NCBI GenBank assembly: GCA_034509925.1 | Contig: CM067536.1 | Coordinates: 2,621,001-2,685,000, forward strand | DNA from: Hirudinaria manillensis | Taxonomy: Eukaryota > Annelida > Clitellata > Hirudinida > Hirudinidae | Direction of reading: 5' to 3' | Length of the DNA: 64,000 bases | Shown here: positions 25,101 to 37,260 of the stretch, in pieces | Layout of the letters: each line of letters opens with the position of its first letter | Position numbering within the stretch: position 1 is the stretch's first letter | Translations under genes and position numbers: made by a program | Notes under the pieces: generated by a model | What the model was told of the DNA's origin: nothing | The model's input: only the letters and a program-made list of their open reading frames with translations | The model's database searches: none

Positions 25101-27072
25101 ATGAGGTCACACATACATACATTGGATGTTTTGTTGCTGAACAAAACGAAAGTTCGTTAAAGGAATTCATTGAAAGTAGTGAAATGACCGTGGATAAATG
25201 TATGATGCATTGCAAGTGGTACAACTATTCATTTTTTGGACTTCAGGTTTCTGATTTTATTTGATTTATGTTTTCATACCAATATAACTTTTCATGTGAT
25301 AAAAACAACTAGAATGGATCTCAATGTTTCTGTGCCAACCATTATGGAAGGCACGGATATGGTAAACCTTGTGATGTGAGTTGTCAAGGAGATGAGTCTC
25401 AAATGTGTGGAAGTTCAAATAGTAGCAGCATATATTCTGGCAAGTTTATAAAATATAAATGAAAGTTAAAACAATTATAAATTTGATTTTTGAATCAGTT
25501 AATCTAGGAAGTTTACACTTCAAACAATCTAACCACTGCAAGGAGGGAGTTGATTTGGATGGATTTTGTGTAAACAGGCAATGTGAAGATGGATGGATTG
25601 GAATGGATTGTACTGAGAGATGTTAGCATTGTGAAACTTTCATCTACTTTTAAAAGTCATCATGTGAAACACAGAATTAGATTCTGTCGTCATACTTTCT
25701 TGCGAAAACTCATTCCTGTCTTCGATCATTGAAGAAGTGAGATATTTATTGAACAAGTCTCCAACAGCTCTTTTACTCTGTAACTTTCATCACTTTCTGC
25801 CGAAATTTTATCACTATTTTGAGGCTATCAGCTTATCAGCTAAAACGACGGCTGGACTTATGTGATGGGGAGCTTTTTAAATATGCGTTGTGTTATTATA
25901 TTCTATGCTTATTAACCATTTATGATTGAAACTGTAATACATCGAAGTAATTCTTATTCTGACTTAGTAAAAAATTTATGATTAACTAATTATTTGTCAA
26001 AAATCATAGCTATTAAATTTTGACGACAAAATTATATATCTAATTGATATATTTATTGTATTATTTCGAATGCAATTCATTAGGCTTTTTGTTCACCTTT
26101 TAAATGTAGACTGTCCAATTAATAATGGCGATTGTGGTATTCACTTGTGTGTGGAATTTATTGGGATTGATAGAATTTTTCATGAATGCATATGCAAGGA
26201 AGGATTTCACAAAAGATTTTGGTGGGATTATTGTCTCGGTATGGAATTAAAAGTACAGCAATTTTTATGAAAATTTAACCATACCAAGGAAATTCATATC
26301 CACGACAGAAACTGATAAATGCATAAACGGAACGTATACATGCCCAGAAAAAGCAACCTGCATCAACAATAAAGGAAATTATGAATGCCAGTGCCTGGAA
26401 AAATGGTATCGCTACGATAATTATGAAGGAACTTGTGTACACAGATTTGCCTACCTCCTAAGTTTGATATCATCACTTTTCGTGATACTTTTATATTAAT
26501 ATTTGCAAATACATAACTAAATTAATACGATTCTTATTTATAAAAAGTAATTTTATATTCATTAACAGAGATTTTGTTCCTCGTAATGATTACATTATGC
26601 ATTGCTGGAGGAATCTATGTCCTCATGTTTCGACAGAATCCTATAATTAATCCAGTGCTAGTAAGGCCAATTATATTTTGCGAATCATTTTGCTTTGTGT
26701 ATCAACAATTATCAGCCTAACTTAATTGTTTTTGCAAAACTTATATGTCCACTAAAGATGCAGCATGTGAAAAGTATTTTTCTTTCGAATTTGTAAAAAA
26801 TAAGATTAGAAAAAATTTTTTTGAGTGCAACAACCTCAAAACACCCTAAAACTTGCACAAGATTTATCGTAACTATTTATTAATGTTATGGAGTTATAAT
26901 ATATATAAGTTAGAAATATTTATTATTGGTATATTTTCAGGTACAGGACACATTGTCTTTACATTCCAGCGTTGAACAGAAAAGAGAAAATATTAATCGT
27001 AAACGATCATCAACAGGAACCCTCAGAGAGGTTAACCCCATTCACGAATGTTTCGGCCCTTGTAACTTCTGA
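22197..27072 (+). CDS. G2: receptor paralogue without phosphatase domains
   Basis: Exons: 22197-22269, 23745-23975, 24040-24276, 24697-24821, 24896-25016, 25080-25246, 25313-25439, 25499-25621, 26110-26238, 26309-26461, 26569-26660 and perhaps 26941-27072; about 569 residues if read to the stop at 27072. Order: signal peptide (24 codons, longer than in siblings), fucolectin-like, WSC1, WSC2, two EGF-like, one calcium-EGF-like, transmembrane helix, short basic tail. The intron after 25439 uses a GC donor (GGCAAGT). Only one of the three calcium-EGF exons is present. After the transmembrane exon the phosphatase exons are gone; the reading frame enters a GC-rich retroelement fragment. A relic of the last phosphatase exon remains at 27.9 kb. 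It may encode a signalling-null surface receptor, or be a decaying gene. Confidence 0.7.
22550..22690. repeat. Degenerate CCTAAC-rich segment
   Basis: Several CCTAACCC/ACCCTAACCCC units in about 100 bases inside the first intron of G2, resembling the telomere-like tracts at 54.3 and 62.7 kb. No terminal inverted repeats were found here. Confidence 0.4.
24541..24582. repeat. (CT)n microsatellite
   Basis: About 40 bases of TC repeats in the intron between the lectin and WSC1 exons of G2. Confidence 0.9.
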
Positions 27073-27606
27073 GTTTCTACGGGGCCGATCCGCATCCGCT
27101 GTCAGGTCCTGCCTACCGAAAACCTGCCTTTCACTTCACACACCTTTTCTTCTCCTGCCTCTGCCAGAACACCATGCATCTTCACTGACTTGGTCGCTGT
27201 CTATAAAAGCCTGCTTTTGCACTCTTTGCGAGTCTTTCAAGTTGTCTATAATCTCCATCCTATCTTCCCAGCGTACTGTCAACTCCGCCATGATGAGTGT
27301 ATCTTCCTTGATTAGTGCCACTTTCTCTTTGGTTGTGGGGAACTTCATTCTTGGTCTTGCACGGATGGAATCTGGAGATGAACTCGAGACACACACGAGA
27401 ATGTGGCAGGCATCCTGCCCGGTGACGTTCTACGATTTGCTCGCCTGAATAGCGGAGGCAGTATGTTGTCCAGTCTCAAAGCTATAACCCGTCTTGCTTC
27501 TGTTAATCTTCATTCCCCTGCTTCTTTGAAATGTTCTTCCACTTCGACACTTACAATCTGCACTGGAATTATCCGAATTATGTACTGCATCAAAAGTCCT
27601 CTTTAA
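27010..27606 (-). mobile_element. Decayed retroelement fragment (minus strand)
   Basis: About 600 bases with GC content well above the flanks. The minus-strand frame around 27,396-27,136 contains Met-Ala-Glu-Leu-Thr-Val-Arg-Trp-Glu-Asp-Arg. This resembles the Glu-Leu-Thr-Val-Pro-Trp-Glu-Asp motif found in many animal retrotransposon polyproteins (recalled, not searched). Neighbouring frames carry Arg-rich continuing segments with frame breaks. Its insertion coincides with the point where G2 loses similarity to the phosphatase-bearing copies, so it probably accompanied or followed that deletion. The plus-strand frames here are shadows. Confidence 0.5.
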
Positions 27607-27884
27607 AGACTAGTTAAATTCAGTTTTGACGATTTTGGGCTGGCATTCAATCCCTCTTTTTGACTGGAGTCCTGGTGCATGTTTTCTTTATTCGGGGCAT
27701 AACGTAATAATAATATAATCATAATAATATTACAATAATATAATAATTATCTTGAAGTAGATGGCGGGATGTTTTTCTAACAATATTATGTATTCTCATC
27801 AGATATTCACTTATATCACATAATTCACCACTAAATCATCTTAAATGAGAATTTTTGATTCTATGATGAAATTCAATGGAAATC

Positions 27885-28070
27885 ACTTTAGGATCAACAA
27901 TGAAAATCTGAATTTGTCTCTGAAAAACGACCTGCCAAGATGAACAGAATGAAATCCAAGTTTTATGTGATAGAATAATCAATTTTACCAATAATTATCA
28001 ATAATTTATCAATAAGATGGCCAATAACATTGTATAATTATATTAAATACAAAATCTTTTTAAATGGTGC
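27885..28070 (+). pseudogene. Relic of last phosphatase exon of G2
   Basis: From 27,892 the text GATCAACA then AATCTGAATTTGTCTCTGAA parallels the last exon of G3 (GATCAATATCGGAATTTGAA). A frameshift and an early stop break it. The flank is a direct repeat of 21,821-22,015. Shows that G2 once carried the phosphatase part. Confidence 0.55.
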
Positions 28071-29714
28071 AACCCAGTGTTATTTTTTAAACGAAGTTTT
28101 ACCTTTTCAACAAATTATTTTCGAACGCGAGAGAAGAAACAGTACTTTGAAAAAAAAAGTCATATTTAATGACTTAAAATATTATTTAATTCTTTCTGAA
28201 TCTCGAAATATTAAAAAAAAAGTGTAAATTTCTTTGTATTTTCATTTATTAATGAAAATTGTTTTTTAACCATCTCTAATGTATATAACTTAAACTAATT
28301 TAATTAAATTAAATTACTAACTTAATTAAACAAAATTGAATTAAATTACTAATTTAAATTAATTAAATTCTTTCATCATCTTAAATTTCAGTTTCTTCCA
28401 AGACAAGATCGAAAGATTTCAATTACCAATTAATTACCCATAATAGAACACTCGAAAACAACTTTTTTTACTTATTAATAACTTAGGTTAACATATTTTT
28501 TAACTTTATTGGTAGCATCCAAAAAAACCTACCACTTTTGAATGTTTTCTTCGTACTAAGACTTAAAAAGCTAAAAATAAAACAAGAATTAATTGCATAA
28601 AGAAAGCAGGAACTTAATATCAATTATCAAAAAGTAAACGTTAAAACCATTAAAGAGGTCTTTATTCGCCGATAAATAAAAACTTTATGAAATATTTTTT
28701 AAAAATTCAAACACACAATAACATAGAATATATTTTATCGAGCTGCGAAATACGTCTATTGAAAATAAAATAGAAAATACAAACGTAATAAACAATTAAC
28801 TTAGTATGATCTTGAAAACAGTAATTACCAGTTTAGATATTCAATTGAACCCCTCACATCTCATACTTTGCCAACAAAGTGACTCTCCGATTTTAACGAA
28901 TAACATAATAATATAAAAATAATATGTCATTTATATAGCGCCGTGTTGTACTGTGCTAGTCCTTATATCATCGCCCGAAAGACAGTGTCTTGAGACTCGT
29001 CTTAAAATCGGCGGCGGACCTTTCGGATCTCAGCTGGGACGGCAAAGTGTTCCAAATGCGGGGCGCGGAAAATCTGAAGGAGCTGGCTTCGAACCTCATC
29101 TTCGTATGATTAAATAAATTTAATCATCTATTTAAATAATCAAATTAAGAATGTCATGTGTTACTGATCGAGACAGAGCATGCTAAAGTCTTACCTGGAT
29201 CGCATGGTAATTAATTACCATGATATAATACAAAATTTTACTAATAAATTATATTTTAAAAAATTATTTTTTTTTTAATTTTATATTTTCACAAATTAAT
29301 TTGAACAATGTATTTAATTGTATCCAATCGTTTGAGATACTAAGAGGTTAAAATTACGTGCAGTTTGTTTTTTTGTTTGGTATCGTTATCAGGATGCCCA
29401 ATGAGCCAATCGTGGTCATTTATATATACACTATCACATATTGTATCGTTAATTTATCATACTTATGTAAATATTATTAAATTAAGTAGATTAAACGCTC
29501 CAAAATAAATTTGATAGAAATCTAAATAATTGTATATATTTTTTTATATTTATATTTTTATATTTAAAATCATGTTTGTAAAAATCTCACTAAAAAAAAC
29601 GAAACTGAAAATGTTTTTAATTCGGACCATAATTAGAGATAATTAAATACTTTCCGGATACTACATAAAGTTTTCCTTTCATTCTGAGTATATCGTTGCT
29701 GGCTTGTTCTGAGA
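28071..29714. other. Intergenic G2-G3
   Basis: Very AT-rich with the SINE-like repeat in the middle. No exon seen. The 28,030-28,227 frame is AT-driven. Confidence 0.5.
28921..29105 (+). repeat. SINE-like dispersed repeat
   Basis: GC-rich island in AT-rich sequence, opening TCATTTATATAGCGCC and containing GGCGGCGGACC, GGGACGGCAAAGTGTTCCAA and a GAAGGAGCTGG block. This order (short TATAGCGCC head, then a conserved core with GTTCCAAA) is typical of a widespread class of short repeats in aquatic animals, from memory. No tRNA-like head is clear. Confidence 0.45.
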
Positions 29715-32700
29715 ATGATTGTCAAGTATATTTTGTGGATTTTTTGCCTCAATTTCCAAAGTACATAACATTAATTTTATATTTAAATCAAGAAATACAA
29801 GAAAGGCTACAGAATAAATACACTTATAAATTACTACATATTATATAATATATTTATAATGTATAAATTAATAAATAATTTAACGATGCAAAATATTTCC
29901 ATAAAAATGTTAATTGACAATCACATTATAAGGCTCTTGTCGTCTGGTGAATCTTGCTTTGAACAAGAAGGCTTATCTTAGTTCTGTATTTCACGGATGG
30001 GAAGCAAAGCATGCAGTAGATGGAAACAAGGACAGAAACTCTTTTGCTCATGCTGAGCGTCATGATGACGATAACGCTGGTTGGTTTGTTGTGGATCTTG
30101 GGAGACCGTATCAAGTTGAATACATTGTGTTCTATCACAGACAATACTGTCCTGATTGCGGTTAGTTTATTAAATTAAAATTAATTTCAATAAAATAATC
30201 TGAAAATTATCGGCAAATCAGAAGACAGAATGGATAACTTTATAGTGGGTCTTTCGAATAATTTCGATCCACAAATAAATAAAACAATAAAACGAAAAGA
30301 TTACAAACTCTGTGGTCAATATAAAGGAACGTTGGTTCCTGGTTCAGTTGTCGATTTACAGTGTCAGGATAAAGAAGCATATTCTCGTTATGTTATAATT
30401 CAACAAGATTTTGGAAAGACATATCTGACAATCCCAGAATTGGAAGTCTTCGGTGAATGTGAGTTAACGTCTAATTAGCTCTCTTTCGTTTGCTCATTCA
30501 CATCTTAAATTATCATTTTCTTTCATTCAATAATTATGCAATTACCTTACAGATATTAACTATGTTGGTTGCTTCGGTGCATTAGTAAATAACAAATCCT
30601 TTAGATCAAAGAACAACCTGAAAGATTGCATGGAACTTTGCCAAACTGTTAATTATATTTTCGTAACATTTCAGGTAAATTTACAAATTGTTTTTCAACT
30701 TCAATTAAATTTAATTACATGTTTTTTAATCAATATATTAAATATTTAACAACAGAAAAATATATGTATTTGTGGAAATCAAACAAAATATCATTATCCT
30801 CTTTCTGAATGCGATTATTACGGAAGTTCAGTCAAATTATCAGTATATGAGGGTAAAATGTTGAAATATTAAAATAAATATTAAATTTAAATTAAAACAT
30901 TTATTCTGTCGCAGTGAATCCATTAAAATATTCTATTAAATTTTATTTATAATAAATTATTGAATATTACATTGCCAACAGCAATAGCACATATTCTAGT
31001 GAGTTTATAATTATGGAATATTAATAAATTATGGAACATTACATTATAATAAACTATCTTTTATTACGTAATCAGTTCATTCAGAGCAACGAGGGTTAAT
31101 TTTCTTAAAAAACAATCATTGCAAAAATGGGATCGGCTTGAATTCTGATGGAATTTGTATAAATAAGAAATGTGAAGATGGATGGATTGGACAGGATTGT
31201 ACTGCAAGAAGTTAGTAATAAAAAAACTCTCATATATTAAATATATTTAAATTTAATTGTAAAAAAATAATTAAGCAAATTTGTATGAGACCAAGCTTGG
31301 TTAACATTTGTGATTATAATGGTAAATGTTCATTTTATCAAGGTAATTCATTATCGGTTTAGGTTTACATGATTATTTTTCAAATTATAATTTCGAAACA
31401 GACCTACTGAATTAATATTGTAGTAAAACTATTAATGGGTATTTTAAGCAGAAAGCTTCATTTCATATGTAATATAATATTACTAATTCAGATTGTTTGG
31501 TTAATAACGGAAATTGTGGTATTCACACGTGTATGAACACTACTTTAAATAGAGGATATGCTTGTGAATGCATTTGCAAGGAAGGTTATGATAAGAGTTT
31601 CTGGTGGGATTACTGTCAGGGTAACTTCTCTTGGCAAAAGCCCGGTAATTCTAAGAAAAAAATTAACTGAACTCATTTTAATTGCAGACATTAACGAATG
31701 CGAAGAAGAAATTCCTAAATGTAACATATCAACGTCAAATTGCACCAACTACCAAGGACATTTTGAATGCCTATGCTTTAGTGGTTTTCGGAAATTCGCT
31801 TCGGACACTCAATGCGAAGGTTTTTATTTTAGAGATTTTGTCATTTTTTTCTTTTGAGGCAGCAATCAATTGCTTTTCAATTAAAAGGAATATTTTCTCA
31901 AAATTCAAATACAAATATTTGTATAAAATTAGAAAAAAAATTCATTAAAAAAACATTATTATAAAACGGAATAAATTCTGTAAAATGTTGTGAAACTTGT
32001 TTGTAAGGCCTTAATCCACATTGACTCTTATAATAATTTAATAATATAATAATGTTCTACAAGTTGCCAAAACAACCTGGTGCGGAATTGTTAATGGAGC
32101 GGTCAGATTTTCCATAGCTGACCGTTTTGCAATGTTCAACATTCACCTATTACATTTTAATACACATTATTTTAAATACATTTTTACTGCAGATATGGAT
32201 GAATGTAAAAATACTGTATGCAACAAGACGATTATGAATTGTCGTAACACATTTGGGTCCTACCTATGTGAATGTAAAGGAGGTTTCATACAAGAGGGTC
32301 CAAATAATTGTCGAGGTAAATATGAACTAATTCACCTATTACTAGACGGACAATGATACCAATCAATCGATATTATATTTTCAGATATAAATGAATGTGA
32401 GGACATGCCACATGTGTGCAATTTGACAATTTCAAACTGTACCAACACATTCGGATCTTATGAATGTCGACGGTTTGATGAAGGATATCATTACGATAAT
32501 TACGAAAGAATTCGCTCCAGTCTTCTAAGTTTGACGTTATATTCATATATACCTTAACTATATTATGATTACTATAATATTATATATCTATCAATTCATA
32601 ATTATTCATAACTAATGTGTATAAAGTACAGTTTTTTATTCAATATTAACAGATGTTTTGGTCTATGTGATGCTGAGTATATTCTGTATTGTTGGGATAC

Positions 32701-35700
32701 TTATTGGCATCAAATATCGAAAGAAATTGTTAGTTTTGCTAATTACATGACCAACATTTTATAACATTTAAATTTTCCTTAAACACACGATTACTTCAAA
32801 CAAGAATTTCGAATATTACTCGGAGGAAACTCAATGGATCTCCTAATTCTTTGAATGGAAGTAAGCTTCCATAACTATTAAACTGCCCCATATTAGCGAA
32901 TTCGAACAACAAACATTAAATATAATTTTAGATGCTATGGGGGTTCTGACGCTAATTGAACTGAAAGATTATTATCTGACTAATAAGGAGCGATTGTTAA
33001 ACGCCTTTGAAGTAAACTAAAATAGCCCTTTTGTTTTTTGTTTTTTTCAAAACATTCTCAAATTAAATTATTTTAATATTAACTAATTATTGAGAATTAT
33101 TCATTTAATATTAATTTAATATTTTTTTCAAAGTAGTAGATTGATATCAATTAATTTATTATATCAAATAAATTAAATGAAATTTAAAAGAAATTTCCTC
33201 AAGTCTCCGGGAGTCCGTCAATATATGGGCAAAACATCAATCTCAAAGAAAAAAATAACAACATAAACATCATTCCATGTGAGCTAAATCAATTAACTGA
33301 AATATAAACTAAAAAAACTTAATATTAAAACTGACAGTCGATTGCAACCGAGTTGTACTGAAAACGTTGTCAAACTGTGAACTATCAGACTACATCAATG
33401 CCAGCTTCGTACCAGTAAGGGGAAATATCAATCTATCCTTATTCCAGTCTCTGGCATGAGATAATGAATGAGGTTTAAATTATTTTTTTCAGAGCTTTCA
33501 AGGGCCATCCCTGTTCATAGCAACTCAAGGTACTGAAATTATATCAATGTTATTGCGATTTATTGTATCTGTTTAGCTAATCGGCGGCGAAATTATTAAT
33601 GTGCAATTTCGTTTTGTATTTGTTATCGGAAAAAACTGAATTGCACCGGCAACTTTTATAACACTTAATTTTATATCGTGCAGTGCTAGCAGTCATATTA
33701 ATTACTAGGCTAACCCCAAATTTATAATAAGCCTGAACTTTTATGAGTTGCAAGTGTTAACTTTCAAACAGGTCCAATGAAAGAAACTCAATATGATTTT
33801 TGGAGAATGATTTTGGAATACAAAGTGGAAATTATTGTAATGCTTACAAACTGCGTGGAAGAGGGAAAGGTAAAACCTTGATTTTAAACTTTTATAAGGA
33901 CTTTAATATTAATAAATATAATATAATAAAAAAATGTTAATAGTCCCATTTCAAATCTTTCAGGTAATGTGCCTTCGGTACTGGCCAAACACCAATTCAA
34001 AAAACATCGGTGATATCGGTGTTACATTGAAAGATTTAAAATGTCGGTCAACGTATGATATTAGAAGATTTGCAGTAACCAAGGTTGCGCATGATATATG
34101 TAATATTATGCTATATTATGATAATTAATTTAAATATGAAAATTAAATCTTTAATATATCATTGTGAGGTTTTATAATAATAATTAATGATATACCGTCA
34201 GGATAACGTCACGCATGATGTAACACATCTGTCTTACAAACTTTGGTTGAAAAATGAAACCCTAAGGAATATTGGAAGCCTGTTAAATATGCGCCACATA
34301 ATGAATACTTTCAAAAAACAAAGTTCTGTCTCACCAGTTGTGATTCATTGCGAGTAATATTTGGTTTAATTGATTCATTTTTAACCGCTTGATTGAAAGA
34401 TCGGTGATGAAAATATGTGAACGAACCAAGAAACTATATGAAAGAATGTTTTTATATTATAAATGATATACGTATTATAAACCTTGTACAATAATATTAA
34501 TAATGATTTGAATATCAAAATCATTCACTAAAAAGCGACGGAGTTGGTCGTACGGGTGCCTTCCTAGCAATGGATTACCTTCTCCACGAGGCACAAGAAA
34601 CAGGAATGGTGGATGTCTTCAAGTGCTTGAAACTTCTCAGAGCACATCGCAATTACATGATCCGGACAAAGGTAATGTGAAAACATATGTCCCATTTGGT
34701 CAATATTTAGACATCATGTGATGATATGATATTAAAAGATTTGCTATAACCAAGGTTGCACGACATTTATTTTTCGTTTTATTTCAAAGACGTACACAAA
34801 ATTTTACTATGGAAATATTTGCAGATACAATTTGTGGCAGTTTTTGACATGTTGTGTTTTTACCGCGATTGGGGAAACACAACAACTATCCGACTTAGCG
34901 AAGTGAACATTTACCATTTAGTTCTTAAAAGAAAGTGTTTTATTGAAAAGGAATATGTGGTTGGTTTTTTTTTGATTGTTTCAATAAATTAACGTTAAAA
35001 ACAATTTTGCAAAACAACATTGCAAATATTTAATATGAAAATCTGGTTAATCGCTAACGTACTTCTTTACCATAAGATATCCATCCGTCCATCCGTCCAA
35101 CCACCCTTTCACCCTTCCGCCCGTCCGTCCGTCAATCTTATAGTATAGATCGCTTACTTTTGAAATCTTCTTCTTTTGTTGCAGTGGATTTCTCAAAATG
35201 CATTGCCTTGTAACATAGGTAAGTTGCACTTCATGAACTTACAAAACACGTATTTGAATTCACTTTTAAAATATGGTTTTATTTTTATTTATAAGATCAG
35301 AACTTAGAAAAAGAGACGACACAATTAATATTCCAGGTACGATATGAAATAATAATTTAACTAAAATAAAATGTTAATAAAATTTTTATAAATTTAAAAT
35401 TAATTACAGGGATGTGTTCAGAATTCAACTTATAAAATTTATGTCAAAACTGAAATATCTTGGCCAAGTGTCATTGAGTGCTGTCGTGATGCAAACAAAT
35501 CAATAACAATACTAATAGATGATAAACTTATTGAACAAGTGATGTTGCTGCTTTCGACTTGAAACTGACGTGTTGATAATTGATTTTCATAAATTAAGCA
35601 GGGGTTCGCCGATTTTCCATTTGTTGGTGAAGATGGAAATTTAAATCTTTCGAAAAGATTTGACCAGCCTTTAGTAAAACACATTGAAATGGTTACAACT

Positions 35701-36559
35701 CCATGTGACAGGCACTTGTACAGCAATGTAAGTCGGCAAAGTAATTTATAACGTACAGAAATAATTAATCACACAATGTTTAAAAAAACATTTGAAATCG
35801 AGATTATAAAGAAATGTGCAACTAACCCTTTTCTATAATAGGAAAAGATTGATATTTTTGCAATTTCTTCTCATTCCTTGGAAAATTTGCGACATTTGTG
35901 GTCAGCTGTAAAAGAAATCCAACCGCAAGAAAAAACGCTGCAGATATATTCTCGGTAGATTTTAAACTTTTTCTATATAAATAACGAAATACTCAAACAA
36001 ATTAAAACGTCAATAAATACATTTATTAATGTTGTTGATTTTTAAATATTTCAATTTAAATTTAAGTAATTTTTTAGTGACTTAAACAAAGCTGGATTCA
36101 TGGTCTGTGCCTTAAATTTGCTTGAAATGATGGATGATTTTGGTGAAATTGATATCTTTCAAGTAGTTTACCAGCTCAAGACTTTAATACCACATTTCAT
36201 GGATAATTTCGTTAGTTTTAACTTTATATAAATAAAATATTTTACTTGTTAAGGTCTTATTAATCATATTAATTAACCAATTCTAAAAGATTTAGCATCA
36301 ATATATTACGATATATTTTAGCCATTGCATTTCCAAGACTGGTTTGGTTTTTAACCCAACATTTTGTCCTAACTAGGACAAATTAGGCAACCGTTCTCTG
36401 TGCTCGCTATGCGTTCTTACAGTTATATCTTTCATTGGAATATTATTAAAAAACAAGATTTTTGAATTTATTGGCAAATTAAATGTTTCCATATTTTAGG
36501 AACAATATCGGAATTTGAATTTGCTTGTGGAAAATTACCTAACATGCAACCAAGAATGA
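29715..36559 (+). CDS. G3: lectin-like receptor phosphatase with impaired D1
   Basis: Twenty-eight exons, in frame, about 1,027 residues: 29715-29760, 29933-30160, 30222-30458, 30553-30674, 30756-30852, 31076-31210, 31492-31620, 31688-31819, 32193-32315, 32385-32528, 32653-32728, 32805-32860, 32932-33011, 33191-33278, 33338-33414, 33493-33529, 33772-33869, 33964-34083, 34202-34353, 34536-34671, 34825-34959, 35185-35218, 35296-35336, 35410-35538, 35602-35727, 35842-35954, 36078-36210, 36500-36559. WSC1 has lost a segment with two cysteines. WSC2 is gone; a stub remains at 30,915-31,010. The third calcium-EGF lacks cysteines. D1 keeps His-Cys-Asp-Asp-Gly-Val-Gly-Arg but WPD is Trp-Leu-Lys, so the general acid is lost, and the Q-loop Gln is Arg. 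D2 loop is Arg-Asp-Leu-Asn-Lys-Ala-Gly. Likely a pseudophosphatase that may bind rather than cleave phosphotyrosine. Confidence 0.85.
30915..31012 (+). pseudogene. Fused stub of the two WSC2 exons of G3
   Basis: An acceptor and the first codons of the WSC2 exon (Val-Asn-Pro-Leu-Lys-Tyr) run into a stop, followed at once by the last codons and donor of the second WSC2 exon (GCAATAGCACATATTCTA, then GTGAGT). A deletion joined the two exons. Skipping it keeps the G3 frame. Confidence 0.65.
35081..35133. repeat. (CCGT/CCAT) microsatellite
   Basis: Short degenerate CCATCCGT tract in an intron of G3, of the same type as the long GGAT arrays at 56 kb. Confidence 0.8.
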
Positions 36560-37145
36560 AAATCAAAGTTTTACTCAACCTAAGAATAGAAATTAGAATT
36601 TCATGTAAAGATATAACAATTTTCTGTATACATTTATTTATAATAATAAATGTCCTTCTTGTTCTTTTCATTATTGTGGAGACGTTAAATATTTGGTGAA
36701 AAAAGCGTTTTAAAAAGTCATAATAATTCGAATAATTCGAATTTTATTTAATTTAGAGTTTTTTGAAATGCCAAAAGAACAAAAGTAATCAAGCAAGCAA
36801 ATTAAACACGTACCAAAATAAACAATTATGTACCTACCACAACGAAACAAATGAACCTAAACACCAAGCGGAATAAACTCATACGTCAGTTATAAGCAAG
36901 CCCATGCTTCCACTTCGACGGAATCACCTTGAAAATCCTATTGTATGTAAAGTAAACATGTTAATTTAAAATAATTGTTCGGTTGGGATTCTATATAAAA
37001 TGTTTCTCAAATTATTTCAAAAATAAAAAAAAAAAGAGAACAGTAAAGTTTATCCACATCGATTAATAATAATTATAATCATAAGAAATCTTAAAACATA
37101 AACGTCTACAGTGCACTCGGTGTAAAAAATTTAAACCTGCATGCA

Positions 37146-37260
37146 GTTACTTCCTGGTTTCCTCCCTTTTAATACTTCGAATGTTGCATTGAGTTGATTT
37201 CGACTCAAGAAAGTTAAGCATGGCATAGTTATTTTGCTATAACCCAAACGATGATTAAAA
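37146..37260 (+). promoter_or_regulatory. Conserved upstream block of G4
   Basis: About 110 bases before the G4 ATG resemble 43,441-43,547 before the G5 ATG: both have ACTTCCTGGTT, then CTTTTAATA, TCGAATGTTG, GAGTTGATTT and a GGCATAG/GGTAT segment. ACTTCCTG is an ETS-type core. Conservation could reflect shared promoter or 5' UTR, or simply recent duplication. Confidence 0.4.

Noticed and set aside
26972-27606. Two plus-strand frames of 158 and 67 codons in the GC-rich block
   Set aside because: Shadows of the minus-strand retroelement fragment; composition (Ser, Leu, Thr rich) is typical of antisense translation.
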